Assembly: GCA_947311125.1 (NCBI GenBank)
Contig: CAMZKI010000024.1
Coordinates: 1-21,503 of the forward strand
Direction: 5' to 3'
From: an uncultured Chlorobiota bacterium
Lineage (GTDB): Bacteria > Bacteroidota > Bacteroidia > Bacteroidales > JAADGE01
DNA length: 21,503 nucleotides
Shown: positions 7,298 to 15,517 of the stretch, one piece after another
Numbering within the stretch: position 1 is the first letter of the stretch
Layout of the letters: every line of letters starts with the position of its first letter
The notes under the pieces: generated by a model
The model's database searches: none
Seen by the model: only the letters and a program-made list of their open reading frames with translations
Told to the model about the DNA's origin: nothing
Program-made: the position numbers and the translations under genes

Positions 7298-9154
7298 ATG
7301 GAAATATTAAAGGCGGAGAGTTTGACAAAATCATACGGAAACAAAACTTTATTTGAAGATATATCATTTATAATTAATGAAAAAGAAAAAGTAGCACTGA
7401 TAGCAAAAAACGGCACCGGCAAAACAAGTTTACTGAATATTATTACCGGAAAAGATGTTCCGGATGACGGAAAAATAAATCTTGCAAAAAACTTAAGTAT
7501 AGGTTTTTTAGAGCAGAATACAGACTTTGAGAGTGAATTGAGTTTAACTGAGCAAATTTTTAACTCGAATAATAAGACAGCTGTTGCAGTTAAGAAATAT
7601 GAATATGCTTTAAAATCAAATGATGCTGAAATTATTCGTAAAGCAGCCGAAGAAATGGACAGGTTAAATGCATGGGATTTTGATAGAGATGTGAAAAGCG
7701 TACTGACAAAACTTAAACTGTCTGATTTTGAAAAACCTGTAAAATTGCTTTCCGGCGGACAAAAAAAACGACTTGCTCTTGCCTCTGCACTGCTTAATAA
7801 ACCTGATTTTTTAATTCTTGACGAACCTACTAATCATCTTGATTTTGAGATGATTGAGTGGCTTGAAAACTATATTGAAAAATCGTCTTTAACCTTACTT
7901 CTTGTTACGCACGACAGATACTTTCTTGATAATGTTTGTAATGTGATTTTGGAGCTTGATAACGGAGAAATATATAAATATAAAGGTAATTATTCGTATT
8001 TTCTTACAAAAAGAAAAGAGCGTATAAGAAATATGATTGCTGAAGCCGAAAAAGCGGAAAATTTATTGCGTACAGAAACAAAATGGATGAACAGACAGCC
8101 GCAAGCCCGTGCCGTAAAAGCAAAATCAAGAATTGATAATTTCTATAAGCTGAAAGAAAAAGCAAGTCTTAAGCCGCAGGATAAAACATTTGATATTGAT
8201 ATTGAGGGTAAGCGACTCGGTAAAAAGCTTATTGACATTTTTGACATAAGAAAAAGTTATGACGGTAAGAAACTGATTGATAACTTTTCGTATAAATTTT
8301 CAAAAGGAGAAAAAATTGCAATATTCGGAAATAACGGAGTAGGGAAAAGCACTTTTTTAAATATAATAACAGAAAAAATACAGGCAGACAGCGGAAGAAT
8401 TGAGAAAGGAGAAACCGTATCCGTAGGATATTTTGAACAAAAAACTATTGATAATACTGAAGATATTCGCTTAATTGATTACATAAAAAACATTGCTGAA
8501 ATTGTAAATATCGGAAAAGGAAGAGAGCTTTCGGCAGCACAATTTGCCGAATATTTTCTTTTTCCCCGAAATATGCACTTTAATTATATTTCTCAATTAA
8601 GCGGAGGCGAAAAAAGAAGACTTTATTTATTAAGCATTTTAATGAAAAGTCCGAATTTTATAATTCTTGATGAGCCTACCAACGACTTGGATATTATGAC
8701 TTTGTCGGTGTTGGAAGATTATCTCCTTAAGTTCTCGGGAACTGTATTGTTTGTCTCTCATGACAGATATTTTATTGATGCTGTTGCCGATACGCTTTTT
8801 GTTTTTGAAGGGAACGGAAAAATTAAAAAATTTCCCGGAAATTATACCGATTACAGCAAATATATTTCCGAAAATAAAACTCAAAAAGATAATACAGACA
8901 GAAATAAGGAAATAAAAACACGAAAAAAAACTGATAAAAAGGCAAAATTATCTTATAAAGAAAAACGAGAATTTGAACAACTTGAAAAAGAAATTGAAAT
9001 ACTGAGCAGAGAAAAAGAGGAAATTGAAAAATATTTACATAACGGTGATTATAAGGAAAAAGAACTTGCAGAAAAATCTGCAAGACTCCCCGAGTTAGAA
9101 AAAATACTGGATGAGAAAGAAATGCGTTGGCTTGAATTAAGCGAAAAAATATAA
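7298..9154 (+). CDS. ABC-F family ATPase (Uup-like)
   Basis: This is a soluble twin-ATPase protein without membrane segments, 618 aa, of the ABC-F family. These proteins act on ribosomes or, in the Uup branch, in ribosome and DNA-related processes. Domain 1 has Walker A AKNGTGKT (36-43), signature LSGGQ (151-155), Walker B with LILDEPTNHLD (172-182) and switch His205. A charged linker (about 235-295) follows. Domain 2 has GNNGVGKS (344-351), LSGGE (434-438), IILDEPTNDLD (455-465) and His488. A Lys/Glu-rich, coiled-coil-like C-terminus (about 550-618) resembles the C-terminal extension of Uup. The first Walker A starts with Ala rather than Gly, but the catalytic Lys is kept. Both ATPase sites look competent. 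Antibiotic-resistance ABC-F proteins share this fold, but nothing here points to that role. Confidence 0.92.
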   Translation: MEILKAESLTKSYGNKTLFEDISFIINEKEKVALIAKNGTGKTSLLNIITGKDVPDDGKINLAKNLSIGFLEQNTDFESELSLTEQIFNSNNKTAVAVKKYEYALKSNDAEIIRKAAEEMDRLNAWDFDRDVKSVLTKLKLSDFEKPVKLLSGGQKKRLALASALLNKPDFLILDEPTNHLDFEMIEWLENYIEKSSLTLLLVTHDRYFLDNVCNVILELDNGEIYKYKGNYSYFLTKRKERIRNMIAEAEKAENLLRTETKWMNRQPQARAVKAKSRIDNFYKLKEKASLKPQDKTFDIDIEGKRLGKKLIDIFDIRKSYDGKKLIDNFSYKFSKGEKIAIFGNNGVGKSTFLNIITEKIQADSGRIEKGETVSVGYFEQKTIDNTEDIRLIDYIKNIAEIVNIGKGRELSAAQFAEYFLFPRNMHFNYISQLSGGEKRRLYLLSILMKSPNFIILDEPTNDLDIMTLSVLEDYLLKFSGTVLFVSHDRYFIDAVADTLFVFEGNGKIKKFPGNYTDYSKYISENKTQKDNTDRNKEIKTRKKTDKKAKLSYKEKREFEQLEKEIEILSREKEEIEKYLHNGDYKEKELAEKSARLPELEKILDEKEMRWLELSEKI

Positions 9155-9185
9155 ATCTTTTTACTGTTACTTTGCTTTAAGTAAG

Positions 9186-9193
9186 TATCTTTG
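9186..9193 (+). promoter_or_regulatory. Possible -7 box for the pyrophosphatase gene
   Basis: TATCTTTG matches TAnnTTTG and lies 51 nt before the ATG. No TTTG sits at the usual distance (one at 9171 is too close), so only half of the promoter is visible. Confidence 0.35.
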
Positions 9194-9244
9194 CAATATA
9201 ATTCAAAATAAATTTTATAAAATCGACAACGGAAACATATTAAA

Positions 9245-9910
9245 ATGCAAAAAAAAAATCTTGACCCTATAGGAAAATTAATGGGCTTACGATACAAGTC
9301 GCATCCGTGGCACGGTATCGAAATGGGCGATGAAGCTCCCGAAGTTCTGACCTGCTTTGTGGAAATGGTTCCTACCGATACAGTAAAATATGAGGTTGAC
9401 AAAGCCAGCGGCTATGTTACAATCGACCGACCCCAAAAATTTTCAAGTATTTTACCGTCTCTTTACGGATTTATTCCGCAGACATATTGCGGAGATAACT
9501 TAGCCGAAGTAAGCAGAAAAAAACTGAACAGACCGGAAATAATCGGCGACGGAGACCCGTTAGATATATGTATCCTTACGGAAAAAGAAATAACTCACGG
9601 AGATATTCTTGTGCAGGCAAAACCTATAGGCGGTTTCAGGATGATTGACGGGAACGAAGCCGACGATAAAATAATAGCCGTTCTTAAAGGAGATGCTGTT
9701 TACGGAGAATATCAGGATATTACTGATTGTCCCGATGCGGTTATTGACAGGTTAAGACATTATTTTCTTACATATAAAGATATGCCGGGGAAAGAGGGGT
9801 ACAGATGCGAAATTACGCATACATACGGCAAGAAGGAAGCTCTTGAATTAATCGAACACTCGGTTAAAGATTACAGAAATTATATTGAAAATATGCTGTT
9901 TGAAAGATAA
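9245..9910 (+). CDS. ppa: Soluble inorganic pyrophosphatase, family I
   Basis: It hydrolyses pyrophosphate to two phosphates in the cytosol, pulling biosynthetic reactions forward. The metal-binding signature DGDPLD is at 102-107. Other family blocks are KYEVDKASGYVTIDR (48-62, with the substrate Lys and Glu), LYGFIPQTYCGD (73-84) and the downstream DKIIAV (141-146). At 221 aa it is longer than the 176-aa E. coli enzyme, with an N-terminal extension of about 40 residues and a longer C-terminus. The ATG at 9245 leaves a 90-nt gap after the ABC-F gene that contains a -7-like box. It is therefore probably transcribed separately. Confidence 0.95.
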   Translation: MQKKNLDPIGKLMGLRYKSHPWHGIEMGDEAPEVLTCFVEMVPTDTVKYEVDKASGYVTIDRPQKFSSILPSLYGFIPQTYCGDNLAEVSRKKLNRPEIIGDGDPLDICILTEKEITHGDILVQAKPIGGFRMIDGNEADDKIIAVLKGDAVYGEYQDITDCPDAVIDRLRHYFLTYKDMPGKEGYRCEITHTYGKKEALELIEHSVKDYRNYIENMLFER

Positions 9911-9944
9911 TATTTCTGAAAAAAGTAAAAAAACAGATATATTT

Positions 9945-9975
9945 TTTGGTAGTTAATTTTTTGCTTTTACCTTTG
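9945..9975 (+). promoter_or_regulatory. Promoter of tRNA-Lys
   Basis: TTTG (9945-9948), exactly 19 nt, then TACCTTTG (9968-9975). Both boxes match the Bacteroidota consensus completely, 30 nt upstream of the tRNA 5' end. This is the best promoter in the window. Confidence 0.8.
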
Positions 9976-10005
9976 CACCGCTTTTAACAAAAAAGCATAG
10001 TTAAT

Positions 10006-10078
10006 GACCTCTTAGCTCAGTCGGTAGAGCAACGGCCTTTTAAGCCGTGGGTCCTGCGTTCGAGTCGCAGAGGGGTCA
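10006..10078 (+). tRNA. tRNA-Lys (anticodon UUU)
   Basis: The 73-nt sequence folds into a full cloverleaf. The acceptor stem is GACCTCT/AGGGGTC with one G-T pair. The D arm is GCTC/GAGC, the anticodon stem ACGGC/GCCGT with loop CTTTTAA (anticodon TTT), and the T arm CTGCG/CGCAG with TTCGAGT. The discriminator base is A, and CCA is not encoded. It stands alone between its own promoter and a strong terminator. Confidence 0.97.
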
Positions 10079-10079
10079 C

Positions 10080-10107
10080 AAAAAAGCCGCTTTTAAGCGG
10101 CTTTTTT
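10080..10107 (+). terminator. Terminator after tRNA-Lys, probably bidirectional
   Basis: The GCCGC (10086-10090) / GCGGC (10097-10101) stem has a TTTTAA loop whose T and A can extend the pairing. Six T (10102-10107) follow, and six A (10080-10085) precede. The flanking A-tract gives a T-run on the other strand, so it can also stop transcription from the minus-strand unit ending at 10160. Confidence 0.9.
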
Positions 10108-10159
10108 GTTGCTTACAACCCTCGAAAAATAAATACAAAACTCCGATATATTGAAAATA

Positions 10160-11314
10160 TTATTCGGATATTCGCTTCAGCGAACCGTATTCGGGATAAA
10201 ATTCTACGGTTATTTTATCCTTAAAAAGACTTGAAGGCAGCAAGTTTAATGTGCCGAATTGTGATATAAAAACACTTGCCTTATAGAGTTCTTTTTTTTC
10301 TGATATAAGTTTAATGCCTGCTTTATCCGGGATACGATATATAATACCTTTTTTTTCGCTTTTATCGTCAAAAACGTTTTTCGGTATTAGTTTTTTGTTT
10401 ATTATTTTCATTGTTACGGGTATTTTCGAAGTATCTTTTGTAATACCGGTTTCTTCAGAAAAATAAAATAATATCTCATTTATACTGTCGCTGTTGTTTT
10501 CCGGAACATATTCAAATCTGTAAGTTTTTTTAAATTTTAATTCCCTTCCGGTAAAAAGGCTCATATATTTTTTTTCGAGTTCTGAAAGTTCATTAAGCAT
10601 AGTTTTTAAAGCACTTCCGTCAGGAAAATTAGTACCGTCGTTTTCGCCTGTTAAAAGTGCATATCTGTCGTCTCTCAGGTTGAAAATAATATCAGCTGTT
10701 TCTTTTGCTTGTTTTGCTTTACTTTTATAAACTTCTTTTTTCCTTATAAAAGGCACTTTTATCATTACGGAATCTTTCAGAACTTCTTTATAAAGAGTAT
10801 CGTATTGTATTTCTCTGACAGAATATAATGAAATGTCGGCATAATCCGATATGTTTTCTTTTATATCACTGTTTTTTTCGGAGTTTTGTCCGTTATCAAT
10901 ATTTCCTGCCTGAACATCATTAAGATTTATTCCTGAAATAAAATTTTCTTTGCTTAAATTCAGAAGAAGAGGATTTAAGTTTCCGGATGCAACTATTCTG
11001 TATATTTGGGAAGAATCGAGTATCGGAGTTGTTGTTATTGAAATGTCGGAAATGAAATACTTTGTTTCGTTTTTCATTATCGCATTCTTAGTGCTGAAAT
11101 ACAGATGCGTAAAATCAGAAAAGATACCTTTTTGTTTTATTTTTTTTGTTATCTCAATATCTGCGATAATTTTTGTTTTAGGAAGGGCATAAATAATACC
11201 GTTTTTTTTCTCTGTATTATCAGATATCTTTTTCGTATAGAAAGATGTTTTACAGGAGAATAATACAAAAAATAATAAGAAACCGGTAAGTTTTACAATT
11301 TTAAAATGCTTCAT
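10160..11314 (-). CDS. DUF4831-like family lipoprotein
   Basis: This 384-aa protein has a lipoprotein signal: a Lys-containing N-terminus, a hydrophobic stretch (11-19) and lipobox LFS-C21. It is thus probably anchored in an outer or inner membrane facing the periplasm or surface. The body resembles Bacteroidota DUF4831 proteins, of unknown function. It has the opening block GIIYALPKTKIIADIEI (about 40-56) and the central part ADIIFNLRDDRYALLTGEND (about 208-227), then a helical ELSELEKKYMSLFTG segment. A second GIIYRIPDKAGIKL block near the C-terminus echoes the first and suggests two related domains. It lies 8 nt after the MORN-repeat gene and is surely in the same transcript. Family assignment is by memory of these motifs and needs a profile search. 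No function can be given. Confidence 0.75.
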   Translation of the reverse strand: MKHFKIVKLTGFLLFFVLFSCKTSFYTKKISDNTEKKNGIIYALPKTKIIADIEITKKIKQKGIFSDFTHLYFSTKNAIMKNETKYFISDISITTTPILDSSQIYRIVASGNLNPLLLNLSKENFISGINLNDVQAGNIDNGQNSEKNSDIKENISDYADISLYSVREIQYDTLYKEVLKDSVMIKVPFIRKKEVYKSKAKQAKETADIIFNLRDDRYALLTGENDGTNFPDGSALKTMLNELSELEKKYMSLFTGRELKFKKTYRFEYVPENNSDSINEILFYFSEETGITKDTSKIPVTMKIINKKLIPKNVFDDKSEKKGIIYRIPDKAGIKLISEKKELYKASVFISQFGTLNLLPSSLFKDKITVEFYPEYGSLKRISE

Positions 11315-11322
11315 AACCGAAA

Positions 11323-12555
11323 TTATTTGTTTATCGGATAATCATACGGATTATTTTTATAGTCTTCGGGGTCGGCAATGTGTTTTCCTTTCTCAATATT
11401 TTTCTTATACTCTTCGCTTTCTCTTTTTTCAATTTCTTTTTCGTTAATATCACGCCCGTTTTTAAAAGTAACGGTATCTGTTTTGCCGTTTTCGTCATAA
11501 AAAATCCATTTGCCGTCTTTTAAGTCATTTTTATACTGTCCTTTTACTTCAATCTTTCCGTTTTTATAATACCTTAACATCGGACCTTCCATTTTTCCGT
11601 TTTCTATTCTTGCTTTCAGAAACACCTGTCCGTTTTTGTGATATTTAAGCCAAAGCCCGGTTTGAGTTCCGTTATCGTAAGTTTTTTTATCAAATATTTT
11701 TCCGTTGTCGTAAAAAATTATCTGATCGCCGTGCAAACTGTCATTTTTAAAATTCTCCTCTTTTACTTTTACGTTATTATTGTAATAAACCCATCTTCCC
11801 GTTTTTTTCTTTCCGGTATATTTTCCTTCCGAAATTAAAGAGCCTTTTTCGTTATAAAATTTTGCAATTGCCGTATCTCCTTTTTCGTTATAAATAAGCA
11901 AAGCCGATAATTTTCCGTTTTCGTGATAGCGCTTTAATTCTCCGACAGGTTTGTTATTTTCAAAATAAGCTTCGTAAGCCGTATTTCCGTTCGGATAAAC
12001 TTTCATCCATTTACCTTGTTTTTGTCCTTTATCGTCTGTTTGGTTAATTTTTCCTTCTTCTGTAAGTCTTACGATTTCAGCATCAGGTCTTGTATTAAGG
12101 TTTTTATCTTTAAAAAGTTCTTTATACTGTTTTAAAGTATCATTGTAAATTTTTGCAAGATAATCGAAATAAGGCTTACTCAATTTTTTATTTGCATCGT
12201 AATAATTTGCGGCATAATTTCTGAGAATAATATGAAAAGTATCAAGTTCATTTTTGAATTTTTTATCATAAATTTTGCTGTTTTTTTGCTGCTTTCCTTT
12301 ATAAAAATATTTTCCCGCAGATTTTACCGAAAAATTATCTTTCAAAATTTTATATTCCTGCAGATAAGACACTGCTGTATAGTAGTATGGTGCAGCATCT
12401 TTTCCGTTTTCTGAAATATATTCTTTTGCTTTTGAAATACATTTTTCATATTTTCCCTTTTCGTAAAGTTTTTCAATTTTCTCCAGATTTTTATTTTGAG
12501 AAAAAACGGTAAATGTGAAAAGCAGAAATGCTGAAATTAAAGCCGACTTTTTCAT
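11323..12555 (-). CDS. Secreted MORN/YwqK-repeat protein with helical N-terminal domain
   Basis: This exported 410-aa protein has a signal peptide MKKSALISAFLLFTFTVFSQ. Then comes a helical part (about 21-150) that starts like a TPR unit (KIEKLYEKGKYEKCISKAKEYI). Residues 178-370 hold about eight MORN_2/YwqK-type repeats of roughly 22-24 residues, each with a core like GKW-x-x-Y-x-NG (GKWMKVYPNG, GRWVYYNN, GLWLKYHKNG, GKWIFYDENG). Such proteins are often auto-named 'YwqK family antitoxin', but no toxin partner is nearby. A secreted binding or scaffold role fits better. I chose the ATG at 12555 because a frame opening 48 nt upstream would put a charged tail before the signal peptide. It is the first gene of a two-gene unit with the DUF4831-like lipoprotein. 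Confidence 0.82.
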   Translation of the reverse strand: MKKSALISAFLLFTFTVFSQNKNLEKIEKLYEKGKYEKCISKAKEYISENGKDAAPYYYTAVSYLQEYKILKDNFSVKSAGKYFYKGKQQKNSKIYDKKFKNELDTFHIILRNYAANYYDANKKLSKPYFDYLAKIYNDTLKQYKELFKDKNLNTRPDAEIVRLTEEGKINQTDDKGQKQGKWMKVYPNGNTAYEAYFENNKPVGELKRYHENGKLSALLIYNEKGDTAIAKFYNEKGSLISEGKYTGKKKTGRWVYYNNNVKVKEENFKNDSLHGDQIIFYDNGKIFDKKTYDNGTQTGLWLKYHKNGQVFLKARIENGKMEGPMLRYYKNGKIEVKGQYKNDLKDGKWIFYDENGKTDTVTFKNGRDINEKEIEKRESEEYKKNIEKGKHIADPEDYKNNPYDYPINK

Positions 12556-12589
12556 ATTTGAGTTTTTATGAATGGTTTTAAAATTAATC

Positions 12590-12620
12590 TTTGCAAATTG
12601 CAACTTTTAACATATTTTTA
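12590..12620 (+). promoter_or_regulatory. Candidate promoter of the T9SS type B protein gene
   Basis: TTTG (12590-12593... read as TTTG at the end of ATCTTTGC), 19 nt, then TATTTTTA (12613-12620), one base off TAnnTTTG. The predicted start is about 22 nt before the ATG at 12649. Confidence 0.48.
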
Positions 12621-12648
12621 AGGTCAATAATAATACCGAAAACACCCG

Positions 12649-14886
12649 ATGAAGATTTTTTTTTTCACAATTTTAATTTTTATAAAAATATCTTTGTTTG
12701 CCCAGCACGAAGCGGACATTTGGTATTTCGGAAATTATGCAGGATTAGATTTCAGTTCAGGAAGTCCTGAGCCTCTGATAAACAGTCAGTTGAAGAATTA
12801 TGAAGGTTGTGCAACTTTATCAGATTCGCTCGGTAATTTGCTTTTCTATACAAACGGAGTAACTGTTTGGAACAGAGAGCATCAGATTATGCAAAACGGA
12901 ACAGGTTTATCGGGAGATACATCTTCAACACAGTCGGCAATAATACTTCCGTTGCCGGGAAATGACAGTTTGTATTATATTTTTACAACCGATGAGCTTT
13001 CGGTAAATGCAAAAAACTTAATTACCGACGGATTGAACTATTCTGTCATAAATATCAATAATGATAACGGAAACGGAAGTGTAATACAAAAAAATATTCA
13101 CTTGCTTGATTCGGCAACGGAAAAAATAACGGCAGTTAAGCATCAAAATAACAAAGATATTTGGATAATAGCACACGAATGGGGGAATAATAAATATTAT
13201 GCTTGGCTTTTAAATGAAACCGGATTAAGCAATAATCCCGTAATTTCGGAAACAGGCACGCCTATAGGTAGCGACCAAAGGCTGTCAATAGGCTATATGA
13301 AAGCCTCACCTGACGGGACTAAGATAGTTACGGCAATATTAGGACTTTCAAAATGGGAAATATTCAATTTTAATAATTTAACAGGTATTTTGTCTGATAA
13401 AATTGAGATTTCATTACCGGGTTTGTGGTTAGCTTATGCTTGTGAATTTTCTCCTGATGCCTCTAAACTTTACATTTGTTCTGCTGATTCATTACTTCAG
13501 GCAGATATGAATGCCGGAACACAATCGGATATTCAAAACTCTTTGACAAAAATAGGCACTTTCAGTTCGCCCGGAGGGGCAATACAAAATGCGAATAACG
13601 GTAAGATTTATATTACAAATGACTTTGCCGATTCTTTAAGCGTTATAGACTATCCCGACAGTTTACCTTCATTATGCGATTTCAAAAAAAATATTATTCC
13701 GCTTGACGGAAGAAAGGCTCGTTTAGGGCTGCCTAATTTTATGCAATCGTATTTTGAACCTGCATACTTTTCGGTTAAAAACACCTGTTTCGGAGATTCG
13801 TCAGCTTTTAATATTAAAAATACGGCAAATATTGATTCTGTATTTTGGGATTTTAACGATACTGCAGCCGGAAACGATAATTTTTCAAATTTAATTAACC
13901 CGAGGCATCTTTTTTCACATACGGGAGTTTTTCGTGTTAAACTTATTGTTTGGTATAATAATATTGCAACGGAATATTTCCGGAACATTAAAATAGTTGC
14001 ACTGCCGCCTCTTAATCTCGGTAAGGACACTGTTATGTGCGATACTGATACTTACGTTATTTCCGCTTATTCTCCGCATTATACATATCTTTGGAGTACT
14101 TCCTCCGAAGATTCGGCGATTATTGTCAATACCGACGGCTCATATTGGGTTGATGTTGAAAATATTTATACAGGATGCAAAAATTCAGACACAATTAATA
14201 TTGTTTTTTCCGAAACTCCGGAAATAAACCTTGGTGAAGACAAATATTTTTGTGAAAATAAAAAGTATATTTTAAACGCATATCACCCGGGATATACATA
14301 CACTTGGCACAACGGTTCACACAATCCGTATTTTGAAACTGATACGGCAGGAACATTTTTTGTTAATGTTAAAAATGACAAAGGGTGTGAAAATTCGGAT
14401 ACAATAGTTTTATCCCTTACTTATTTGCCGAGATTCGATTTCGGAAACGATACGGTTTTTTGTGAAGAACATTATTTAACTTTGAATCCCGAATTGTCCG
14501 ATGCCGATTATTTTTGGCAGGACGGCAGTACTGATTCCGTATATTATGCTTCCGAAACAGGAAAATATTTTCTGACGGCAAAAAACAGATGCGGAACCTG
14601 GACAGACAGTATTTTTGTAACTTTTGAGTACTGCGGACCAATATATATTCCTAATGTTTTTACTCCTAATGAAGACGGTATTAATGATATTTTTAAAATT
14701 AAAGGTATAGCTAAAGAAAAGTGGTCGTTAGTAATTTATTCACGTTGGGGCAATATTGTTTTTGATACTGAAGATTACCAAAATGATTGGGAGGCGAAAA
14801 ATGTCGGCAGCGGAGTTTATTATTATATTCTGTCAAATTATGAAAAGCAGCGGGTTTATAAAGGCACCGTAAGAGTAACTAAATAA
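12649..14886 (+). CDS. Secreted protein with PKD-like domain, three tandem repeats and a T9SS type B sorting domain
   Basis: This 745-aa protein is exported by Sec (signal 1-18, ending LFAQ) and then by the type IX system. The C-terminal domain (about 664-745: IYIPNVFTPNEDGINDIF, IYSRWGNIVFDT, GSGVYYYIL, KGTVRVTK) is the type B, gliding-motility-associated sorting domain. The first 370 residues form a beta-propeller-like part that opens with DIWYFGNYAGLDF and continues with GNLLFYTNGVTVWN. A PKD-like domain follows (about 373-450, VFWDFNDTAAG and FSHTGVFRVKLIV). Then come three tandem Ig-like units (455-522, 525-592, 595-660), each starting like NLGKDTVMC and carrying a Cys near each end. It is likely an extracellular or surface adhesin or matrix protein, ligand unknown. 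It is divergent from the MORN/DUF4831-like unit. Confidence 0.92.
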   Translation: MKIFFFTILIFIKISLFAQHEADIWYFGNYAGLDFSSGSPEPLINSQLKNYEGCATLSDSLGNLLFYTNGVTVWNREHQIMQNGTGLSGDTSSTQSAIILPLPGNDSLYYIFTTDELSVNAKNLITDGLNYSVININNDNGNGSVIQKNIHLLDSATEKITAVKHQNNKDIWIIAHEWGNNKYYAWLLNETGLSNNPVISETGTPIGSDQRLSIGYMKASPDGTKIVTAILGLSKWEIFNFNNLTGILSDKIEISLPGLWLAYACEFSPDASKLYICSADSLLQADMNAGTQSDIQNSLTKIGTFSSPGGAIQNANNGKIYITNDFADSLSVIDYPDSLPSLCDFKKNIIPLDGRKARLGLPNFMQSYFEPAYFSVKNTCFGDSSAFNIKNTANIDSVFWDFNDTAAGNDNFSNLINPRHLFSHTGVFRVKLIVWYNNIATEYFRNIKIVALPPLNLGKDTVMCDTDTYVISAYSPHYTYLWSTSSEDSAIIVNTDGSYWVDVENIYTGCKNSDTINIVFSETPEINLGEDKYFCENKKYILNAYHPGYTYTWHNGSHNPYFETDTAGTFFVNVKNDKGCENSDTIVLSLTYLPRFDFGNDTVFCEEHYLTLNPELSDADYFWQDGSTDSVYYASETGKYFLTAKNRCGTWTDSIFVTFEYCGPIYIPNVFTPNEDGINDIFKIKGIAKEKWSLVIYSRWGNIVFDTEDYQNDWEAKNVGSGVYYYILSNYEKQRVYKGTVRVTK

Positions 14887-14889
14887 CCC

Positions 14890-14910
14890 CCGATTTAACT
14901 CGGTTTCTTT
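14890..14910 (+). terminator. Weak hairpin after the T9SS protein gene
   Basis: CCGA (14890-14893) pairs with TCGG (14900-14903) around a 6-nt loop and is followed by TTTCTTT. The stem is only 4 bp, so termination is uncertain. Confidence 0.3.
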
Positions 14911-14922
14911 AAAATTATATTC

Positions 14923-14930
14923 TATATTTG
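14923..14930 (+). promoter_or_regulatory. Possible -7 box for the small lipoprotein gene
   Basis: TATATTTG matches TAnnTTTG, 32 nt before the ATG at 14963. No TTTG lies at the usual distance upstream. Confidence 0.35.
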
Positions 14931-14962
14931 TGCTTTATTAACTTCTTAAAAACAGTAAAGAC

Positions 14963-15445
14963 ATGAAAAAAATATTATTTATCAGTATTTTATCCTCTTT
15001 TTTATTCTCCTGTTTTTCAAATAATGAAGAGAAAATCTCTTCAAACTCTTCCGACAGCGACAATCTTCCGACTTTGAAAATTGAAGTTCCGGCAGAATTA
15101 CAAAACAATGAGAATGCAAAAGAAATTATCTCAACCGGAGAAGAAATGATTAATAAATTTTCCAATACATTGGAAGATATAGTCAGGGACAATAAAAATC
15201 TTATAGGGAAGAAACAAGACGATTTATCTTTTACGGAACAAATTCAAGCGGGGAAAATGGCAATTCAAATTGCTGCAAGTATGGCGGAATTTGTTCCGAA
15301 GATTGTAAGTCTGCAATCAAAAATAGAAGATTTTAAAAAAGGTGATATATCCGAAGAAGAAGCAAAAGCTATTGACGAAGTAGGCAAAGCTTTTGAAAAA
15401 CGAATGGATGAAATAAATAAAAAATACGAAAATCTCGGGAAATAA
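14963..15445 (+). CDS. Small helical lipoprotein of unknown function
   Basis: This 160-aa protein has a clear lipoprotein signal: MKK, a hydrophobic stretch, then LFS-C17. Next come a Ser/Asn/Asp-rich tether (18-35) and a highly charged, mostly helical body. The C-terminal third (KIVSLQSKIEDFKKGDISEEEAKAI and on) looks amphipathic or coiled-coil-like. There are no catalytic motifs and no Cys besides the lipidated one. I do not recognise a family. It follows the T9SS protein gene after 76 nt, with its own -7-like box and terminator, so it is probably a separate unit. It is most likely exposed in the periplasm or on the surface. Confidence 0.78.
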   Translation: MKKILFISILSSFLFSCFSNNEEKISSNSSDSDNLPTLKIEVPAELQNNENAKEIISTGEEMINKFSNTLEDIVRDNKNLIGKKQDDLSFTEQIQAGKMAIQIAASMAEFVPKIVSLQSKIEDFKKGDISEEEAKAIDEVGKAFEKRMDEINKKYENLGK

Positions 15446-15469
15446 AAATTCCTTCTGAAACCCTATATT

Positions 15470-15505
15470 AACAGTCGGGCAATTTAAACAGTTCGACTGT
15501 TTTTT
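15470..15505 (+). terminator. Terminator after the small lipoprotein gene
   Basis: AACAGTCG (15470-15477) pairs with CGACTGTT (15494-15501) over 8 bp, with a 16-nt loop. A run of six T (15500-15505) follows. It lies between two convergent genes. Confidence 0.7.
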
Positions 15506-15517
15506 AACAATACGGCA

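Noticed and set aside
11323..12555. Toxin-antitoxin function for the YwqK-type repeat protein
   Set aside because: It has a signal peptide, the repeats are generic MORN-type, and no toxin gene is adjacent. The database-style label would be misleading.
12556..12603. 16-residue upstream extension of the MORN-repeat protein
   Set aside because: It would put a charged segment before a clear signal peptide. The ATG at 12555 is better.
13650..14030. Antisense open frame within the T9SS protein gene
   Set aside because: The plus-strand protein has clear domains through this part. The antisense product shows no known motif.
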